A stretch of 64,000 bases of DNA. Source: Ramlibacter monticola. Lineage in GTDB: Bacteria; Pseudomonadota; Gammaproteobacteria; Burkholderiales; Burkholderiaceae_C. Shown here piece by piece: positions 27,571 to 38,099 of the stretch. The DNA lies in the NCBI RefSeq assembly GCF_016722785.1, contig NZ_JAEQNE010000007.1, forward strand, positions 1-64,000, written 5' to 3'. A model generated the notes under the pieces. It made no database searches and was not told the DNA's origin. It was given only the letters and a program-made list of their open reading frames with translations. The position numbers and the translations under genes were made by a program. Every line of letters begins with the position of its first letter. Within the stretch, counting starts at the first letter, position 1.

Positions 27571-28866
27571 ATGGCAACCCGTTTCCTTTCCTGTCTTGCG
27601 GCGGCCGTCCTGGCCGCCTCGTTCGCGCAGGGCGGCCTCGCGCAGGTCAGCCTCGAACAGCCGCTCACCCCCGAGCAGTTCTCCGCCTGCGTGCAGGGAC
27701 TGGCCGCGAAGACCTCCAGTGCCGGCCGGCCGCTCAGCCAGGCCGACTTCCTGCGCATCGCCTCGACCGGCCGCTACGACGACCGCGTGCGCCAGTCCAT
27801 GCAGGTAGCCGCGGGCGAACCGACCCTGCTGTGGGACGAGCTGGCGGCCACCACCGACGAGGACCGCGTGCGCGAGGGCCGCGCGATCCTGGCGCGGGAG
27901 GCGCAGACGCTGCAGCGCATCGAGTCGCAGTTCGGCGTGCCGAAGGAGATCGTGGTCGCGATCTACGGCATCGAGACCAACTTCGGTCCGGCGCAGGGCA
28001 AGATCCCGGTGCTCGACGCGGCGCTGAGCTACGCCTGCCTGCGGCCGTGCCCGGAGTCCGCGAGCGGCGCGGGCGCGTGCGTGTCGCGCGAGCGGGCCTA
28101 CGCCGCGGTGCGCGTGCTGCGCGACCGGCGCGTGCGCGCCGAGAACTGGCAGGGCTCCTGGGCGGCCGCGTTCGGCCGCACGCAGTTCGTGCCCGACAGC
28201 TTCGAGCAGCTCGCCGTGGACTTCGACGGCGACGGCTTCGCCGACATCATCAACTCGGAAGCCGACGCCTGGGCCACCACCGCGAACCACCTGAAGCAGC
28301 GCGGCGGCTGGAACCTGAACGCGCCGGTCTACATCGAGGTCGACGTGCCCGCCGGGCAGCAGGCGGAATTCGCCGGCGCCGGCAAGGCGATCCGCCTGCC
28401 GGATCGCGCCAGGCCGGTCTCGCAGTGGATCGCGCAGGGCTGGCGCCCGGTCGGCGCCGCCCCGGGGCAACCCGTGGTGCTGAAGGTGAACGGGGATCCC
28501 GAGATGTACCCGTACCTGCCCGTGGGCCTGCCCGGGCCGGCCTTCCTGGTCTCGCGCAACTTCGACACGATCATGCGCTACAACCGTTCGGACCGCTACG
28601 TGATGGAAGTGTCGCTGCTGGCGCACAAGATCGCCGGCGGCACGGATTTCGTCACACCCTGGCCCACCGACGACCCGGGCCTCACGCGCGCGCAGGTGCG
28701 CCAGCTGCAGGCCTGGCTGCTGCAGCGCGGGCACGCGCAGGTCACGGCCGACGGCGTGATGGGCCGCAACACGCGCGACGCGATCGAGAAGGAGTTCGTG
28801 GCGAAGGGCCTGCCCCCGGCCAGGCGCGTGGGGCAGCGCACCATGCAGCAGCTGATGCAGCAATGA
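27571..28866 (+). CDS. Lytic murein transglycosylase, MltB family
   Basis: A 431-aa periplasmic enzyme. Signal peptide residues 1-25 (cleavage near GLAQVS). The SLT_2 domain is about 28-330, with the catalytic Glu in YGIETNFGPAQG and the region SWAAAFGRTQFVPDSFE. A C-terminal peptidoglycan-binding domain follows, about 365-430 (LTRAQVRQLQAWLLQRGHAQ, GVMGRNTRDAI). It cleaves the glycan strand to 1,6-anhydro ends. The stop overlaps the start of the NadM-Nudix gene. Confidence 0.93.
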   Translation: MATRFLSCLAAAVLAASFAQGGLAQVSLEQPLTPEQFSACVQGLAAKTSSAGRPLSQADFLRIASTGRYDDRVRQSMQVAAGEPTLLWDELAATTDEDRVREGRAILAREAQTLQRIESQFGVPKEIVVAIYGIETNFGPAQGKIPVLDAALSYACLRPCPESASGAGACVSRERAYAAVRVLRDRRVRAENWQGSWAAAFGRTQFVPDSFEQLAVDFDGDGFADIINSEADAWATTANHLKQRGGWNLNAPVYIEVDVPAGQQAEFAGAGKAIRLPDRARPVSQWIAQGWRPVGAAPGQPVVLKVNGDPEMYPYLPVGLPGPAFLVSRNFDTIMRYNRSDRYVMEVSLLAHKIAGGTDFVTPWPTDDPGLTRAQVRQLQAWLLQRGHAQVTADGVMGRNTRDAIEKEFVAKGLPPARRVGQRTMQQLMQQ

Positions 28867-29933
28867 AGGAGGACCGGCCCGAATGGGCGGCCTGCATCGG
28901 CCGCTTCCAGCTGTTGCACGACGCGCAGCTCGCGCTGATCCGCAAGGGGCTGGAACTGGCGCCGCGCTGCGCCGTGCTGGTCGGCTCGGCCTTCCAGGCG
29001 CGCTCGCCGCGCAACCCCTTCACCTTCCAGGAGCGGGTCGCCACGATCCGGCTGGCGCTGTCCGAGGACGAGCGCGAGCGGGTGGACTTCGCCGCCATCC
29101 GCGAGGTCTTCGACGAGAAGCGCTGGGCGGCGCAGGTGCGCTCCGCGATGGCGAAGCTGACCGGCTCGGACCGCACGCGGATCGTGCTGGTGGGCCACCG
29201 CAAGGATCCGACCAGCGACTACCTCGACGACTTCCCGGGCTGGCCGCTGCACGACATCGGGCGCCTGGGCGAAATCCACGGCAAGGCGCTGCGCGCAGCG
29301 CTGTTCGGCAGCGACTCCCTCGATGCCGCGCTGGCCGCCATCGGCAGCCAGGTGCCGGCGAGCACGCTGGACTTCCTGCGCGCGTGGGCGCAGCTGCCCT
29401 TCCTGGACAAGCTGCGCGAGGAGTGGCGCGAGCTCGCCGAGGAGCACGACAAGTGGGCCTGCGCGCCGTATCCGCCGGTGTTCGTCACCGTGGACGCGGT
29501 CGTGCGCGTCGCCGACCAGGTGCTGTTGATCCGCCGCGGCCGCGCGCCCGGCAAGGGCCTGCTGGCGGTGCCGGGCGGCTTCATCGAGCAGCGCGAGACG
29601 GCCTACCAGTCGGCGGTGCGCGAGCTGCAGGAGGAGACCGGCTTCGAGCTCTTCCCCTCCGAGATGGATCACGCGCTGAAGGCGGCGCGCGTCTTCGACC
29701 ACCCGGACCGCAGCCAGCGCGGCCGCGTGATCACGCACGCCTTCTACTTCGACTTCGGCGCGCGCATGCTGCCCGAGATTGCGGGCAGCGACGACGCGGC
29801 GGAGGCACGGTGGGTGCCGATCGCGGAACTGCCTTCGCTGGAGGAGCAGTTCCACGACGACCATTTCCACATCCTCGATTCCTTCCTGGGAATCACCGAG
29901 GACGCGACCCTCAAGTCACCGGCGCCGGATTGA
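28863..29933 (+). CDS. Bifunctional nicotinamide-nucleotide adenylyltransferase / Nudix hydrolase
   Basis: A 356-aa NadM-Nudix fusion. Residues about 8-185 are the nucleotidyltransferase: [10 protein letters not shown] in the HxGH position (second His replaced), [12 protein letters not shown] and [16 protein letters not shown]. Residues about 205-340 are a Nudix domain with a perfect box spanning GGFIEQRE to RELQEETGF. In known relatives it makes NAD from NMN and hydrolyses ADP-ribose. The ATG overlaps the transglycosylase stop; the 3' end overlaps convergent garD by 23 bases. Loss of the second HxGH His may weaken adenylyltransferase activity. Confidence 0.88.
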   Translation: MKEDRPEWAACIGRFQLLHDAQLALIRKGLELAPRCAVLVGSAFQARSPRNPFTFQERVATIRLALSEDERERVDFAAIREVFDEKRWAAQVRSAMAKLTGSDRTRIVLVGHRKDPTSDYLDDFPGWPLHDIGRLGEIHGKALRAALFGSDSLDAALAAIGSQVPASTLDFLRAWAQLPFLDKLREEWRELAEEHDKWACAPYPPVFVTVDAVVRVADQVLLIRRGRAPGKGLLAVPGGFIEQRETAYQSAVRELQEETGFELFPSEMDHALKAARVFDHPDRSQRGRVITHAFYFDFGARMLPEIAGSDDAAEARWVPIAELPSLEEQFHDDHFHILDSFLGITEDATLKSPAPD

Positions 29934-31464
29934 ACAGCACCAGCTGGTTGTGCAGCTTCCACCGCTCCGCCCAGGTCTTCTTCCTCCCGCTGGCCACGTC
30001 CAGCATCAGGCGGAACAGCTCCCAGCCCACGTCCTCGATCGTGGCCTTGCCGTCGGCGATGGTGCCCGCGTTCACGTCCATCAGGTCGTGCCAGCGGCGC
30101 GCCAGGTCGCTGCGCGTCGCCACCTTGATCACCGGCACTTCGGCGAGCCCGTAGGGCGTGCCGCGCCCCGTGGTGAACACGTGCAGGTTCATGCCCGCGG
30201 CCAGCTGCAGCGTGCCGCAGATAAAGTCGCTGGCCGGCGTGGCCGCGTAGATCAGGCCCTTGCGTCCGTTCAGCTTCTCGCCCGGGGCCACCACGCCCGC
30301 GATGGGCGCCGAGCCCGACTTCACGATCGAGCCCATCGCCTTCTCGACGATGTTGGACAGGCCGCCCTTCTTGTTGCCGGGGGTGGTGTTGGCGCTGCGG
30401 TCCACGTTGCCGCGCTTCAGGTACTCGTCGTACCAGCCCAGCTCGCGGATGATGTCCTGCGCCACCTGCGGCGTTGCCGCGCGCGAGGTGAGCTGCGCCA
30501 CGCCGTCGCGCACCTCTGTGTTCTCTGAGAACATGATGGTCGCGCCGGCGCGCACGAGCAGGTCGGCGCAGAAGCCCACCGCCGGATTGGCCGTGACGCC
30601 CGAGAAGGCGTCGCTGCCGCCGCACTGCACCCCCACCACCAGTTCGCTGGCCGGCACCGTCTCGCGGCGGCGCCTTTCCAACCTCTGCAGGTGAACTTCG
30701 GCCTGCCGCAGGATCGATTCGACCATGGACATGAAGCCGACATGGCCCTCGTCCTGCAGGCAGACCACGTCGAGCGCCTGCTCTTCGCGCTGGTCGGCGA
30801 TCGGGATCGTGCCGGGCGGCAGCAGGCGCTCCGGCTGCAGCTTCTCGCAGCCCAGGCTCACCACCATCACCTCGCCGCCGAAGTTCGGGTTGAGGCTGAT
30901 GTTGCGCAGCGTGCGGATCGGGACCACCGCGTCCGGCGCGTCGATGGCCACGCCGCAGCCGTAGCTGTGTTCCAGCGCGACCACGCCGTCCACGTGGGGG
31001 TATTTCGGCAGCAGCTCGGCGCGGATGCGGTCCACGGCGAAGCGCGTCACCCCGGCCACGCACTGCACGCTCTGCGTGATCGCGAGCAGGTTGCGCGTGC
31101 CCACGGAGCCGTCCGCGTTGCGGTAGCCCTCGAAGGTGTAGCCCTGCAGCGGCTCCGCGGCGCGGCGGGCGGCCGTGGCGATGGGCAGGTCGACCAGGCT
31201 GCGCGCCTCCGGCATGCGCAGCAGGCGCTCGTGCACCCAGCTGCCGGCGGGGATGTCCTTCTCGGCGTAGCCGATGGTCACGTCGTAGCGGCGCACGGCG
31301 GAGCCGGCCGGCAGGTCGACCAGGGCCACCTTGTGGCCCTGCGGCACCTTGTCGCGCAGGGTCAGGCCCGAGGGGAACACGGTGCCGGCGGGCAGCCCGC
31401 CATCGTTCGCCACGATGCCGACGTTGTCGGCCTCGTGCATGGTGATGTAGAGGGGCTGGCTCAT
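29911..31464 (-). CDS. garD: Galactarate dehydratase
   Basis: A 517-aa UxaA/GarD-family enzyme. An N-terminal SAF domain (about 8-85, [16 protein letters not shown]) is followed by the dehydratase body with [29 protein letters not shown] and [18 protein letters not shown]. It removes water from galactarate to give 5-dehydro-4-deoxyglucarate. Last gene of the aldarate operon, 14 bases after the semialdehyde dehydrogenase. Confidence 0.92.
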   Translation of the reverse strand: MSQPLYITMHEADNVGIVANDGGLPAGTVFPSGLTLRDKVPQGHKVALVDLPAGSAVRRYDVTIGYAEKDIPAGSWVHERLLRMPEARSLVDLPIATAARRAAEPLQGYTFEGYRNADGSVGTRNLLAITQSVQCVAGVTRFAVDRIRAELLPKYPHVDGVVALEHSYGCGVAIDAPDAVVPIRTLRNISLNPNFGGEVMVVSLGCEKLQPERLLPPGTIPIADQREEQALDVVCLQDEGHVGFMSMVESILRQAEVHLQRLERRRRETVPASELVVGVQCGGSDAFSGVTANPAVGFCADLLVRAGATIMFSENTEVRDGVAQLTSRAATPQVAQDIIRELGWYDEYLKRGNVDRSANTTPGNKKGGLSNIVEKAMGSIVKSGSAPIAGVVAPGEKLNGRKGLIYAATPASDFICGTLQLAAGMNLHVFTTGRGTPYGLAEVPVIKVATRSDLARRWHDLMDVNAGTIADGKATIEDVGWELFRLMLDVASGRKKTWAERWKLHNQLVLFNPAPVT

Positions 31465-31478
31465 GGCTGGGGCTGGGT

Positions 31479-32918
31479 TCAGGCCTGGGTGTAGGCCGTC
31501 TTGACGGTGGTGTAGAACTCCGCCGCGTAAGTTCCCTGCTCGCGCGGGCCGTAGCTGGAACCCTTGCGGCCGCCGAAGGGCACGTGGTAGTCCACGCCGG
31601 CGGTGGGCAGGTTCACCATCACCATGCCGGCCTGCACATGGCGCTTGAAGTGCGTCGCATGCTTCAGCGAGGTGGTGGCGATGCCGGCGGAGAGGCCGAA
31701 CTCGGTGTCGTTGGCCTGGGCCAGCGCTTCCTCGTAGCCCTTCACGCGGACCACGGAGACGACCGGGCCGAAGATCTCTTCGCGGTTGATGCGCATCTGC
31801 GGCGTGGTCTCGGTGAACAGCGCCGGACGCAGGTACCAGCCGGGCGCGCCGTCGGCATTCTTCGCTATCGCTTCGCCGCCGGCCACCAGCTTCGCGCCCT
31901 CGGACTTGCCGATGGCGATGTATTCGAGGTCCTGGGCGAGCTGCTTCTCGTCGACGACGGGGCCGATGTCGGTGCCTTTCTTGCGCGCGTCGTCCACCTT
32001 GATGGACTTCATCTTCTCGGCCATGGCGGCGACGAAGCGGTCGTGGATGCCTTCGGTGACGATCAGGCGCGAGGACGCGGTGCAGCGCTGGCCGGTGGAG
32101 AAGAAGCCGCTGTTGACGGCCGCGTTCACGGCGACTTCGAGGTCCGCGTCGTCCAGCACCACCATGGGGTTCTTGCCGCCCATTTCGAGCTGGAACTTGG
32201 CCATGCGCGCCACGCAGGCCTGCGCGATGCGCTGGCCGGTGGCGACCGAGCCGGTGAAGCTGATCGCGTTGACGCGCCGGTCGTCCAGCAGCACCTGGCC
32301 TACCTCGGAGCCGCGGCCCATCACGAGGTTGAAGACGCCGGCGGGAAGGCCCGCGCGCTGCAGGATGTCGGCGATGGCCCAGGCGCTGCCGGGGACCAGG
32401 TCGGCGGGCTTCAGCACCACGGTGTTGCCATAGGCGAGGGCCGGGGCAATCTTCCAGGCCGGGATCGCGATGGGGAAGTTCCAGGGCGTGATCAGGCCGA
32501 CCACGCCGACCGGCTCGCGCGTGACTTCCACGCCGACGCCCGGGCGCACGGAAGGCACCACCTGGCCGCCGACGCGCAGCGCCTCGCCGGCGAAGAACTT
32601 GAAGATGTTGCCGGCGCGGACCACTTCGCCGGTGGCTTCGGGCAGCGTCTTGCCTTCCTCGCGCGCGAGCAGGTCGCCGAGTTCGGCCTTGCGGGCCAGG
32701 ATCTCGGCGCCGGCGGAATCGAGGATGTCGAAGCGCTGCTGCGGGGTGGAGAGGCCCCAGGCGTGCTGGGCCTTCGCGGCGGCGGCGATCGCCTCGCGTG
32801 CCTGCGCGGCATCGGCCTGGGCGTACTCGCCGACGACGTCGCGCGTGTCGGAGGGATTGATGTTGCGCGAGACGCGGGCGCCTTCGACCCACTCGCCGTT
32901 GATCAGGTTCTTGAACAT
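31479..32918 (-). CDS. 2,5-dioxovalerate (alpha-ketoglutarate semialdehyde) dehydrogenase
   Basis: A 479-aa aldehyde dehydrogenase. [19 protein letters not shown], the Glu motif LEMGGKNPM and the catalytic Cys in [13 protein letters not shown] are all present. Position between gudD and garD, downstream of kdgD, identifies the substrate as 2,5-dioxopentanoate, oxidised to 2-oxoglutarate, the last step of aldarate breakdown. The start is ATG 32918 with GAGAGGACCGAGT upstream. Confidence 0.92.
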   Translation of the reverse strand: MFKNLINGEWVEGARVSRNINPSDTRDVVGEYAQADAAQAREAIAAAAKAQHAWGLSTPQQRFDILDSAGAEILARKAELGDLLAREEGKTLPEATGEVVRAGNIFKFFAGEALRVGGQVVPSVRPGVGVEVTREPVGVVGLITPWNFPIAIPAWKIAPALAYGNTVVLKPADLVPGSAWAIADILQRAGLPAGVFNLVMGRGSEVGQVLLDDRRVNAISFTGSVATGQRIAQACVARMAKFQLEMGGKNPMVVLDDADLEVAVNAAVNSGFFSTGQRCTASSRLIVTEGIHDRFVAAMAEKMKSIKVDDARKKGTDIGPVVDEKQLAQDLEYIAIGKSEGAKLVAGGEAIAKNADGAPGWYLRPALFTETTPQMRINREEIFGPVVSVVRVKGYEEALAQANDTEFGLSAGIATTSLKHATHFKRHVQAGMVMVNLPTAGVDYHVPFGGRKGSSYGPREQGTYAAEFYTTVKTAYTQA

Positions 32919-32991
32919 ACTCGGTCCTCTCTGTCTTTCACCACCGCGCAGCGGCACGTGGAGCGCTCGAATGAACGTGCAGCGCGCTTGC

Positions 32992-34317
32992 CTATCTGAC
33001 CAGGCAGGGCTTCTTCGGGTCGAACTTCCAGCCCGGCACCAGGAACTGCATCCCGACCGCGTCGTCGCGCGCGCCCAGGCCGTGCTGCCTGTACAGGGCA
33101 TTGGCCTTCTCCAGCTCGCCCTCGTCGATCTCGATGCCCAGGCCCGGCTTCTTCGGCACCTGCACGTAGCCGCCTTCGATCTTCAGCGGCTCCTTCGTCA
33201 GGCGCTGGCCGTCCTGCCAGATCCAGTGCGTGTCGATCGCCGTCACCTTGCCGGGCGCGGCCGCGCCGACGTGCGTGAACATGGCCAGCGAGATGTCGAA
33301 GTGGTTGTTCGAGTGCGAGCCCCAGGTCAGGCCCCAGTCGCGGCAGGTCTGCGCCACGCGCACCGAGCCGGCCATCGTCCAGAAATGCGGATCGGCCAGC
33401 GGGATGTCCACCGACTGCAGCGCGAGCGAATGGGCCAGCTGGCGCCAGTCGGTCGCGACCATGTTGGTCGCGGTCGGCAGGCCGGTGGCGCGGCGGAACT
33501 CCGCCATCACCTCGCGGCCGGAGAAGCCTTCCTCCGCGCCGCAGGGGTCTTCGGCATAGGCGACGATGCCGCGCATCCTGTGGCCGAGGCGGATCGCATC
33601 CTTCAGCAGCCAGCCGCCGTTCGGGTCCAGCGTCACGCGCGCCTGCGGGAAGCGCTCGTGCAGCGCCGTCACCGCCTCGACTTCCGCGTCGCCGGCGAGC
33701 ACCCCGCCCTTGAGCTTGAAGTCCTGGAAGCCGTAGCGCTTCTGCGCGGCCTCGGCCAGGCGCACGATCGCTTCCGGCGTCAGCGCCTCTTCGTGGCGCA
33801 GGCGGAACCAGTCGTCCTGTGCATCCGGCTCGGACGCGTAGGGCAGGTTGGTCTTGCTGCGGTCGCCGACGAAGAACAGGTAGCCCAGCATCTGCACCGC
33901 CTCCCGCTGCTGGCCTTCGCCGAGCAGCGCCGCGACCGGCACGCCGAGGTGCTGGCCCTGCAGGTCCAGCAGCGCGGATTCGACCGCGGTGACCGCATGG
34001 ATCGTGGTGCGCAGGTCGAAGGTCTGGTTGCCGCGGCCGCCGGCGTCGCGGTCCGCGAACTTCGTGCGCATCGCGTTCAGGATGGCCTGCAGGTTGCCGA
34101 TGCCCTGGCCTTCGACCAGCGGACGGGCGTCTTCCAGCGTCTGGCGGATCTTCTCGCCGCCGGGGACTTCGCCGAGGCCGGTGTGGCCGGCGCTGTCCGT
34201 CACCAGGACGATGTTGCGGGTGAAGAAGGGCGCGTGCGCGCCCGACAGGTTCAGCAGCATGTCGTCCCGGCCGGCGACCGGGACCACGCGCATCTGGCGA
34301 ACGACAGGAGAACTCAT
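32992..34317 (-). CDS. gudD: Glucarate dehydratase
   Basis: A 441-aa enolase-superfamily enzyme. The capping domain starts [19 protein letters not shown]; the barrel has the KxK motif FQDFKLKGG, the metal ligands [14 protein letters not shown] and the region NMVATDWRQ, and the catalytic His in [13 protein letters not shown]. It dehydrates glucarate (and often idarate) to 5-dehydro-4-deoxyglucarate, the same product as GarD. Confidence 0.95.
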   Translation of the reverse strand: MSSPVVRQMRVVPVAGRDDMLLNLSGAHAPFFTRNIVLVTDSAGHTGLGEVPGGEKIRQTLEDARPLVEGQGIGNLQAILNAMRTKFADRDAGGRGNQTFDLRTTIHAVTAVESALLDLQGQHLGVPVAALLGEGQQREAVQMLGYLFFVGDRSKTNLPYASEPDAQDDWFRLRHEEALTPEAIVRLAEAAQKRYGFQDFKLKGGVLAGDAEVEAVTALHERFPQARVTLDPNGGWLLKDAIRLGHRMRGIVAYAEDPCGAEEGFSGREVMAEFRRATGLPTATNMVATDWRQLAHSLALQSVDIPLADPHFWTMAGSVRVAQTCRDWGLTWGSHSNNHFDISLAMFTHVGAAAPGKVTAIDTHWIWQDGQRLTKEPLKIEGGYVQVPKKPGLGIEIDEGELEKANALYRQHGLGARDDAVGMQFLVPGWKFDPKKPCLVR

Positions 34318-34344
34318 TCGAGGCTCACTTTGGCTTGATCGGGT

Positions 34345-34428
34345 GCCACCGCGGAACCGGCTTCGCCGGGCCGCTGGTGGCGCCCCCTGGAGGGGGAGGC
34401 GGCCGAAGGCCGCTTCGGGGGTGGGCGG
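34345..34428. repeat. GC-rich palindromic intergenic repeat (second copy)
   Basis: It contains GGCGCCCCCTGGAGGGGGAG and CGGCCGAAGGCCGCTTCGGGG, related to the urtA-urtB unit in inverted orientation. It separates gudD from the Bug gene within the aldarate operon and may affect transcript stability. Confidence 0.6.
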
Positions 34429-34429
34429 A

Positions 34430-35389
34430 TCAGTCCGCCGTGATCTTGCGGGTTTCGATCAGCTGCTTCCACTTGGCGTATTCCGCCGCCTGGTACTTCG
34501 CGAACTGCTCCGGCGTGTTGGCCACGATCTCGAAGCCTTGCGCCAGCAGCTTTTCCTTCACCGCGGGGTCGTTGAGCGACTCCGCCATCGCCTTGTGCAG
34601 CTTGGCCTTGACGTCGGCCGGCAGGCCCTTCGGCGCCGCGACGGCCTGCCAGGACTGCACCTCGGCGCCCTTGACGCCCTGCTCCTGCAGCGTGGCCACG
34701 TCCGGCAGCAGCGGCGAGCGCTTGTCGGAGGAGATCGCCAGCGCGCGCACCTTGCCCGCCTTGATGTGCTGGATGATGCTGTTGATGTTCACGAAGGCCG
34801 CATCGACCTGCGCGCCCAGCAGGTCGTTGATGGCGGGGCCGCCGCCCTTGTACGGGACGTGCAGGCCGTCGGTACCGGTCTGCTGCCAGAACAGTTCCGC
34901 GGACAGGTGGTCCGAGGAGCCGTTGCCGGAAGAGGCGAAGCTCACCTTGCCCGGGCTCTTCTTGAGGCCGGCGAGCAGGTCGGCCACCGTCTTGTAGGGC
35001 GAGGCGGCGGGCACGACCAGCACGTTGGGCGCCTGCACGGCGATCGTGAGCGGGTCGAAGTCCTTCAGCGCGTCGTACTGCACGCCCTTGATCAGGTGCG
35101 GCGCGATCACGAACGGGCCGAGGGAGGACACGAACAGCGTGTAGCCGTCCGGGGCCGCGCGCTTGACGAACGCGGCGCCGATGGTGCCGGTGGCGCCCGG
35201 CTTGTTGTCGACGATCCAGGTGCCGCCCAGCCTCTTGGGCAGTTCCAGCGCCAGCACGCGCGCGATGGCGTCGGTGGAGCCGCCCGGCGGGAAGGGCACG
35301 ACCATCGTCACGGGCTTGTCGGGGTAGGCGGCGAACGCGGTGGCGGCCGCGGCGGCCAGGGCCAGGCCCATCAGGGTCTTCTTGATCAT
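34430..35389 (-). CDS. Bug-family binding protein of the aldarate operon
   Basis: A 319-aa periplasmic receptor. Signal peptide residues 1-20 (cleavage near AFAAYPD), then [19 protein letters not shown] and [12 protein letters not shown]. Located between kdgD and gudD, so it probably binds glucarate or galactarate. No TctAB permease is adjacent, as is common for Bug genes; the TRAP system across the regulator gene may do most of the uptake. Confidence 0.9.
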   Translation of the reverse strand: MIKKTLMGLALAAAAATAFAAYPDKPVTMVVPFPPGGSTDAIARVLALELPKRLGGTWIVDNKPGATGTIGAAFVKRAAPDGYTLFVSSLGPFVIAPHLIKGVQYDALKDFDPLTIAVQAPNVLVVPAASPYKTVADLLAGLKKSPGKVSFASSGNGSSDHLSAELFWQQTGTDGLHVPYKGGGPAINDLLGAQVDAAFVNINSIIQHIKAGKVRALAISSDKRSPLLPDVATLQEQGVKGAEVQSWQAVAAPKGLPADVKAKLHKAMAESLNDPAVKEKLLAQGFEIVANTPEQFAKYQAAEYAKWKQLIETRKITAD

Positions 35390-35416
35390 GGTGTCTCCTT
35401 GGGAAATGCGCTGGGC

Positions 35417-36328
35417 TTACTGCGGGCCGAGCTTGCGGATCAGCGCGGCCAGTTCCTCGGCTTCCTGCGGCTTCAGGTCCGACAGCGGCGGGCGCACGCG
35501 GCCGGCGCTCTTGCCGACGATGGTGGCGCCGGCCTTGACGATGGACACGGCATAGCCTTCGCCCTTGTTGCGGATCGCCAGGTAGGGCAGGAAGAACTCG
35601 TCGAGCAGGCGGCCGACCGTGGTCGTGTCGCCGGCCCAGTAGGCGTTGTAGAACTCGATCGCGGTGCGCGGGATGAAGTTGAACACCGCGGACGAATAAG
35701 TGGGCACGCCGAGGGCCTTGTACGCGTTGGCGTAGACCTCGTGGGTCGGCATGCCGCCGATGTAGACGAAGCGGTCGCCCAGCTTCTGGCGGATCGAGAC
35801 GATGCGCTCGATGTCGCCCAGGCCGTCCTTGAAGCCGACCAGGTTGGGGCAGCGCTCGGCCAGCTTCAGCAGCGATTCGGGGCTCAGCCGGGTCGCGCCG
35901 CGGTTGTAGACGATCACGCCGATCTTCACGCTCTTGCAGACGGCCTCGACGTGCTGGACCAGGCCATCCTGCGTGGCTTCGGTCAGGTAGTGCGGCAGCA
36001 GCAGCACGCCTTCGGCGCCGTTGCGCTCGGCTTCCTGCGCGTACTTGATGGCCAGCGTGGTGCCGCCGCCGGCGCCGCCGACGATGGGCACGCGGCCCTT
36101 GCAGGTCTCGGCCGCGGTCTTGATGACGGCGGCGTATTCCTGCGGCTCCAGCGAGAAGAACTCGCCCGTGCCGCCGGCGGCGAACAGCACGCTCGCGCCA
36201 TAGGGCATCAGCCATTCGAGGCGGCCGGCGTAGCCCTTCGGGTCGAAGCGCAGCTCGTTGTCGAAATCGGTCAGGGGGAAGGACAGCAGGCCCGTGGACA
36301 GGGCCTTCTTCAGTTCGTTGGGGGACAT
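35417..36328 (-). CDS. kdgD: 5-dehydro-4-deoxyglucarate dehydratase
   Basis: About 303 aa, DapA-family TIM barrel. Start chosen at [10 protein letters not shown] (36328) by usual family length; an ATG at 36358 would add ten residues and overlap the operator, and neither has a clear ribosome binding site. [21 protein letters not shown], the Tyr in [11 protein letters not shown] and the Schiff-base Lys in [10 protein letters not shown] are present. It decarboxylates and dehydrates the product of GarD/GudD to 2,5-dioxopentanoate. First gene of the aldarate operon. Confidence 0.93.
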   Translation of the reverse strand: MSPNELKKALSTGLLSFPLTDFDNELRFDPKGYAGRLEWLMPYGASVLFAAGGTGEFFSLEPQEYAAVIKTAAETCKGRVPIVGGAGGGTTLAIKYAQEAERNGAEGVLLLPHYLTEATQDGLVQHVEAVCKSVKIGVIVYNRGATRLSPESLLKLAERCPNLVGFKDGLGDIERIVSIRQKLGDRFVYIGGMPTHEVYANAYKALGVPTYSSAVFNFIPRTAIEFYNAYWAGDTTTVGRLLDEFFLPYLAIRNKGEGYAVSIVKAGATIVGKSAGRVRPPLSDLKPQEAEELAALIRKLGPQ

Positions 36329-36351
36329 GGCAGTTTCGGTCAAGAGGTAGG

Positions 36352-36362
36352 ACATCATACAA
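36352..36362. promoter_or_regulatory. Probable GntR operator before kdgD
   Basis: ACATCATACAA is a one-mismatch version of the TTGT-N3-ACAA palindrome found before the regulator gene. It lies 24 bases upstream of the chosen kdgD start, where binding would block transcription of the aldarate operon. Confidence 0.45.
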
Positions 36363-36409
36363 CTACCCCGGAACGCATGGCAAGCCCCTTCAGGGTTCCA
36401 GCAAACCGG

Positions 36410-37129
36410 TCAGGCGGCTTCCGCCAGCTTCCGCCGCCGCTCGCGGCTGTTCGCCAGGTGCGTCCGCATCGCCGCCCGCGCGGCTTCCGCGTCGCCGTGG
36501 CTGATGGCGTCGACGATGCTCTCGTGCTCGGCGTTCACCCGGCGCAGGTAGGCCTGCCGCTCGGGGGTGAGGGGCCCCGGCGGCTCCAGCCGCGCCCGCG
36601 GGATCATCATCCCGCCCAGGGTCGCCATCAGGTCCACGAAATGGTGGTTCTGGGTCGCGCGGGCGATCTCCAGGTGGAACTGGAAGTCCGGGCCGACGGC
36701 GTCCCGGCCCTCCTCCACCGCGCTGGTGAAGGCCTTCAGGGCGCCCCGCAGCGCCTCCACGTTGGCCGGCGTGCGCCGCAGGGCGGCCAGGGCGGCGCTC
36801 TCGGTCTCCACGCCGATGCGCAGTTCCAGCACCGCGATCACGTCCTGCAGCGTCTCCAGCCGCTCCGGCGAGATCCGGAAGGTGGCCGCGTCGCCCAGGC
36901 CGACCACGAAGGTGCCGACACCGTGCCGGGTCTCGACCAGGCCGGCGGCCTGCAGGCGCGAGATCGCCTCCCGCACCACGGTGCGGCTGACCCCGAACTC
37001 CTCCATGATCGCCGCCTCGGTGGGCAACTTCTCGCCGGAGCCCAGCGTGCCGTCGCGGATACGGCCCGCCAGCCCGTCGACTAGGTCGTGGGCGAGGCTG
37101 CGGGGACGGCGGCGGGCGACTTCGGCCAT
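36410..37129 (-). CDS. GntR-family (FadR/FCD) regulator of uronate/aldarate genes
   Basis: A 239-aa regulator. Winged HTH residues about 12-75 (LPTEAAIMEEFGVSRTVVRE) and an FCD effector domain about 95-225 with likely metal ligands in DFQFHLEIARATQNHHF and TPERQ..EHESIVDAI. It sits between the two divergent catabolic units and has a perfect TTGT-N3-ACAA site upstream, so autoregulation and control of both units are likely; the effector is presumably an aldarate or uronate. Confidence 0.9.
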   Translation of the reverse strand: MAEVARRRPRSLAHDLVDGLAGRIRDGTLGSGEKLPTEAAIMEEFGVSRTVVREAISRLQAAGLVETRHGVGTFVVGLGDAATFRISPERLETLQDVIAVLELRIGVETESAALAALRRTPANVEALRGALKAFTSAVEEGRDAVGPDFQFHLEIARATQNHHFVDLMATLGGMMIPRARLEPPGPLTPERQAYLRRVNAEHESIVDAISHGDAEAARAAMRTHLANSRERRRKLAEAA

Positions 37130-37171
37130 AGGGTTAATACTCTCGATGCGGTTCTGCGGGCATGTCGATAC

Positions 37172-37182
37172 TTGTACGACAA
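37172..37182. promoter_or_regulatory. GntR (FCD) operator between gntR and udh
   Basis: TTGTACGACAA, a perfect TTGT-N3-ACAA palindrome, is centred 48 bases from the gntR start and 69 from udh. It fits the FadR-type operator form and could repress both divergent promoters. Confidence 0.6.
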
Positions 37183-37245
37183 CTGATAACGGATGACAAG
37201 CGCCCGTCCGTCGGAATGTAGCAGGCGCCCCCCGGAGGAAACCCC

Positions 37246-38064
37246 ATGGAACCGGCTTCCGAAGCGCCTTCCCTCGGCCGCGTGGTGCTGACCGGCGCCG
37301 CCGGCGCCCTCGGGCGCGTGCTGCGGCCCCGGCTGCGCCCGCGCTGCACCCTGCTGCGGGTGAGCGACATCGCGGCCATGGAGCCCCCGGCGAGCGGGGA
37401 GGAGGTGGTCGAGGCGGCGCTGCAGGACCGGCCGGCCGTCGCCGGGCTGCTGCAGGGCATGGACGCCGTGGTCCACCTCGGCGGCCTCTCCACCGAACAC
37501 CCCTTCGACGCCATCCTGCAGGCCAACATCCTCGGCACGTACAACGTCTACGAGGCCGCGCGCCGGCACGGCGTGAAGCGCATCGTCTACGCCAGCTCCA
37601 ACCACGTCACCGGCTTCTACCGCCAGGACCAGGTCATCGACGCGACCCTGCCCGCCCGGCCCGACGGCTACTACGGCCTGTCCAAGGCCTTCGGCGAGGA
37701 TCTCGCGCGCTTCTACTTCGACCGCTACGGCATCGAATCCGTGTGCCTGCGCATCGGCTCCTCCTTCCCCGAGCCGAAGGACCGCCGCATGCTCGCCACC
37801 TGGCTGAGCTACGACGACCTGGAGCGTCTGGTGCTGGCCAGCCTCACCGCGCCCGTCGTGGGCCACAGCATCGTCTACGGCCTGTCGGACAACAAGGCGA
37901 GCTGGTGGGACAACACGCCCGCCCGCCACCTGGGCTTCCGCCCGCAGGACAGTTCCGAGCCCTTCCGCGCCGCGCGCGAAGCGGCGCAGCCGGTGCTGGA
38001 CCGGGACGATCCGGCCGTGATCTACCAGGGCGGCGCCTTCGTGCGCATGGGCCCGTTCGAGTGA
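37246..38064 (+). CDS. udh: Uronate dehydrogenase
   Basis: A 272-aa short-chain dehydrogenase/epimerase-family protein. NAD motif [18 protein letters not shown], substrate-loop [11 protein letters not shown] and the YxxxK motif [10 protein letters not shown] match known Udh. It oxidises D-glucuronate or D-galacturonate to the aldaro-lactone. CCGGAGGAAACCCC precedes the ATG. It opens the operon udh-dctPQM-lactonase. Confidence 0.92.
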   Translation: MEPASEAPSLGRVVLTGAAGALGRVLRPRLRPRCTLLRVSDIAAMEPPASGEEVVEAALQDRPAVAGLLQGMDAVVHLGGLSTEHPFDAILQANILGTYNVYEAARRHGVKRIVYASSNHVTGFYRQDQVIDATLPARPDGYYGLSKAFGEDLARFYFDRYGIESVCLRIGSSFPEPKDRRMLATWLSYDDLERLVLASLTAPVVGHSIVYGLSDNKASWWDNTPARHLGFRPQDSSEPFRAAREAAQPVLDRDDPAVIYQGGAFVRMGPFE

Positions 38065-38099
38065 AGCTGCAACCCCAGGCCAACCGAGGAGAACCTGCG

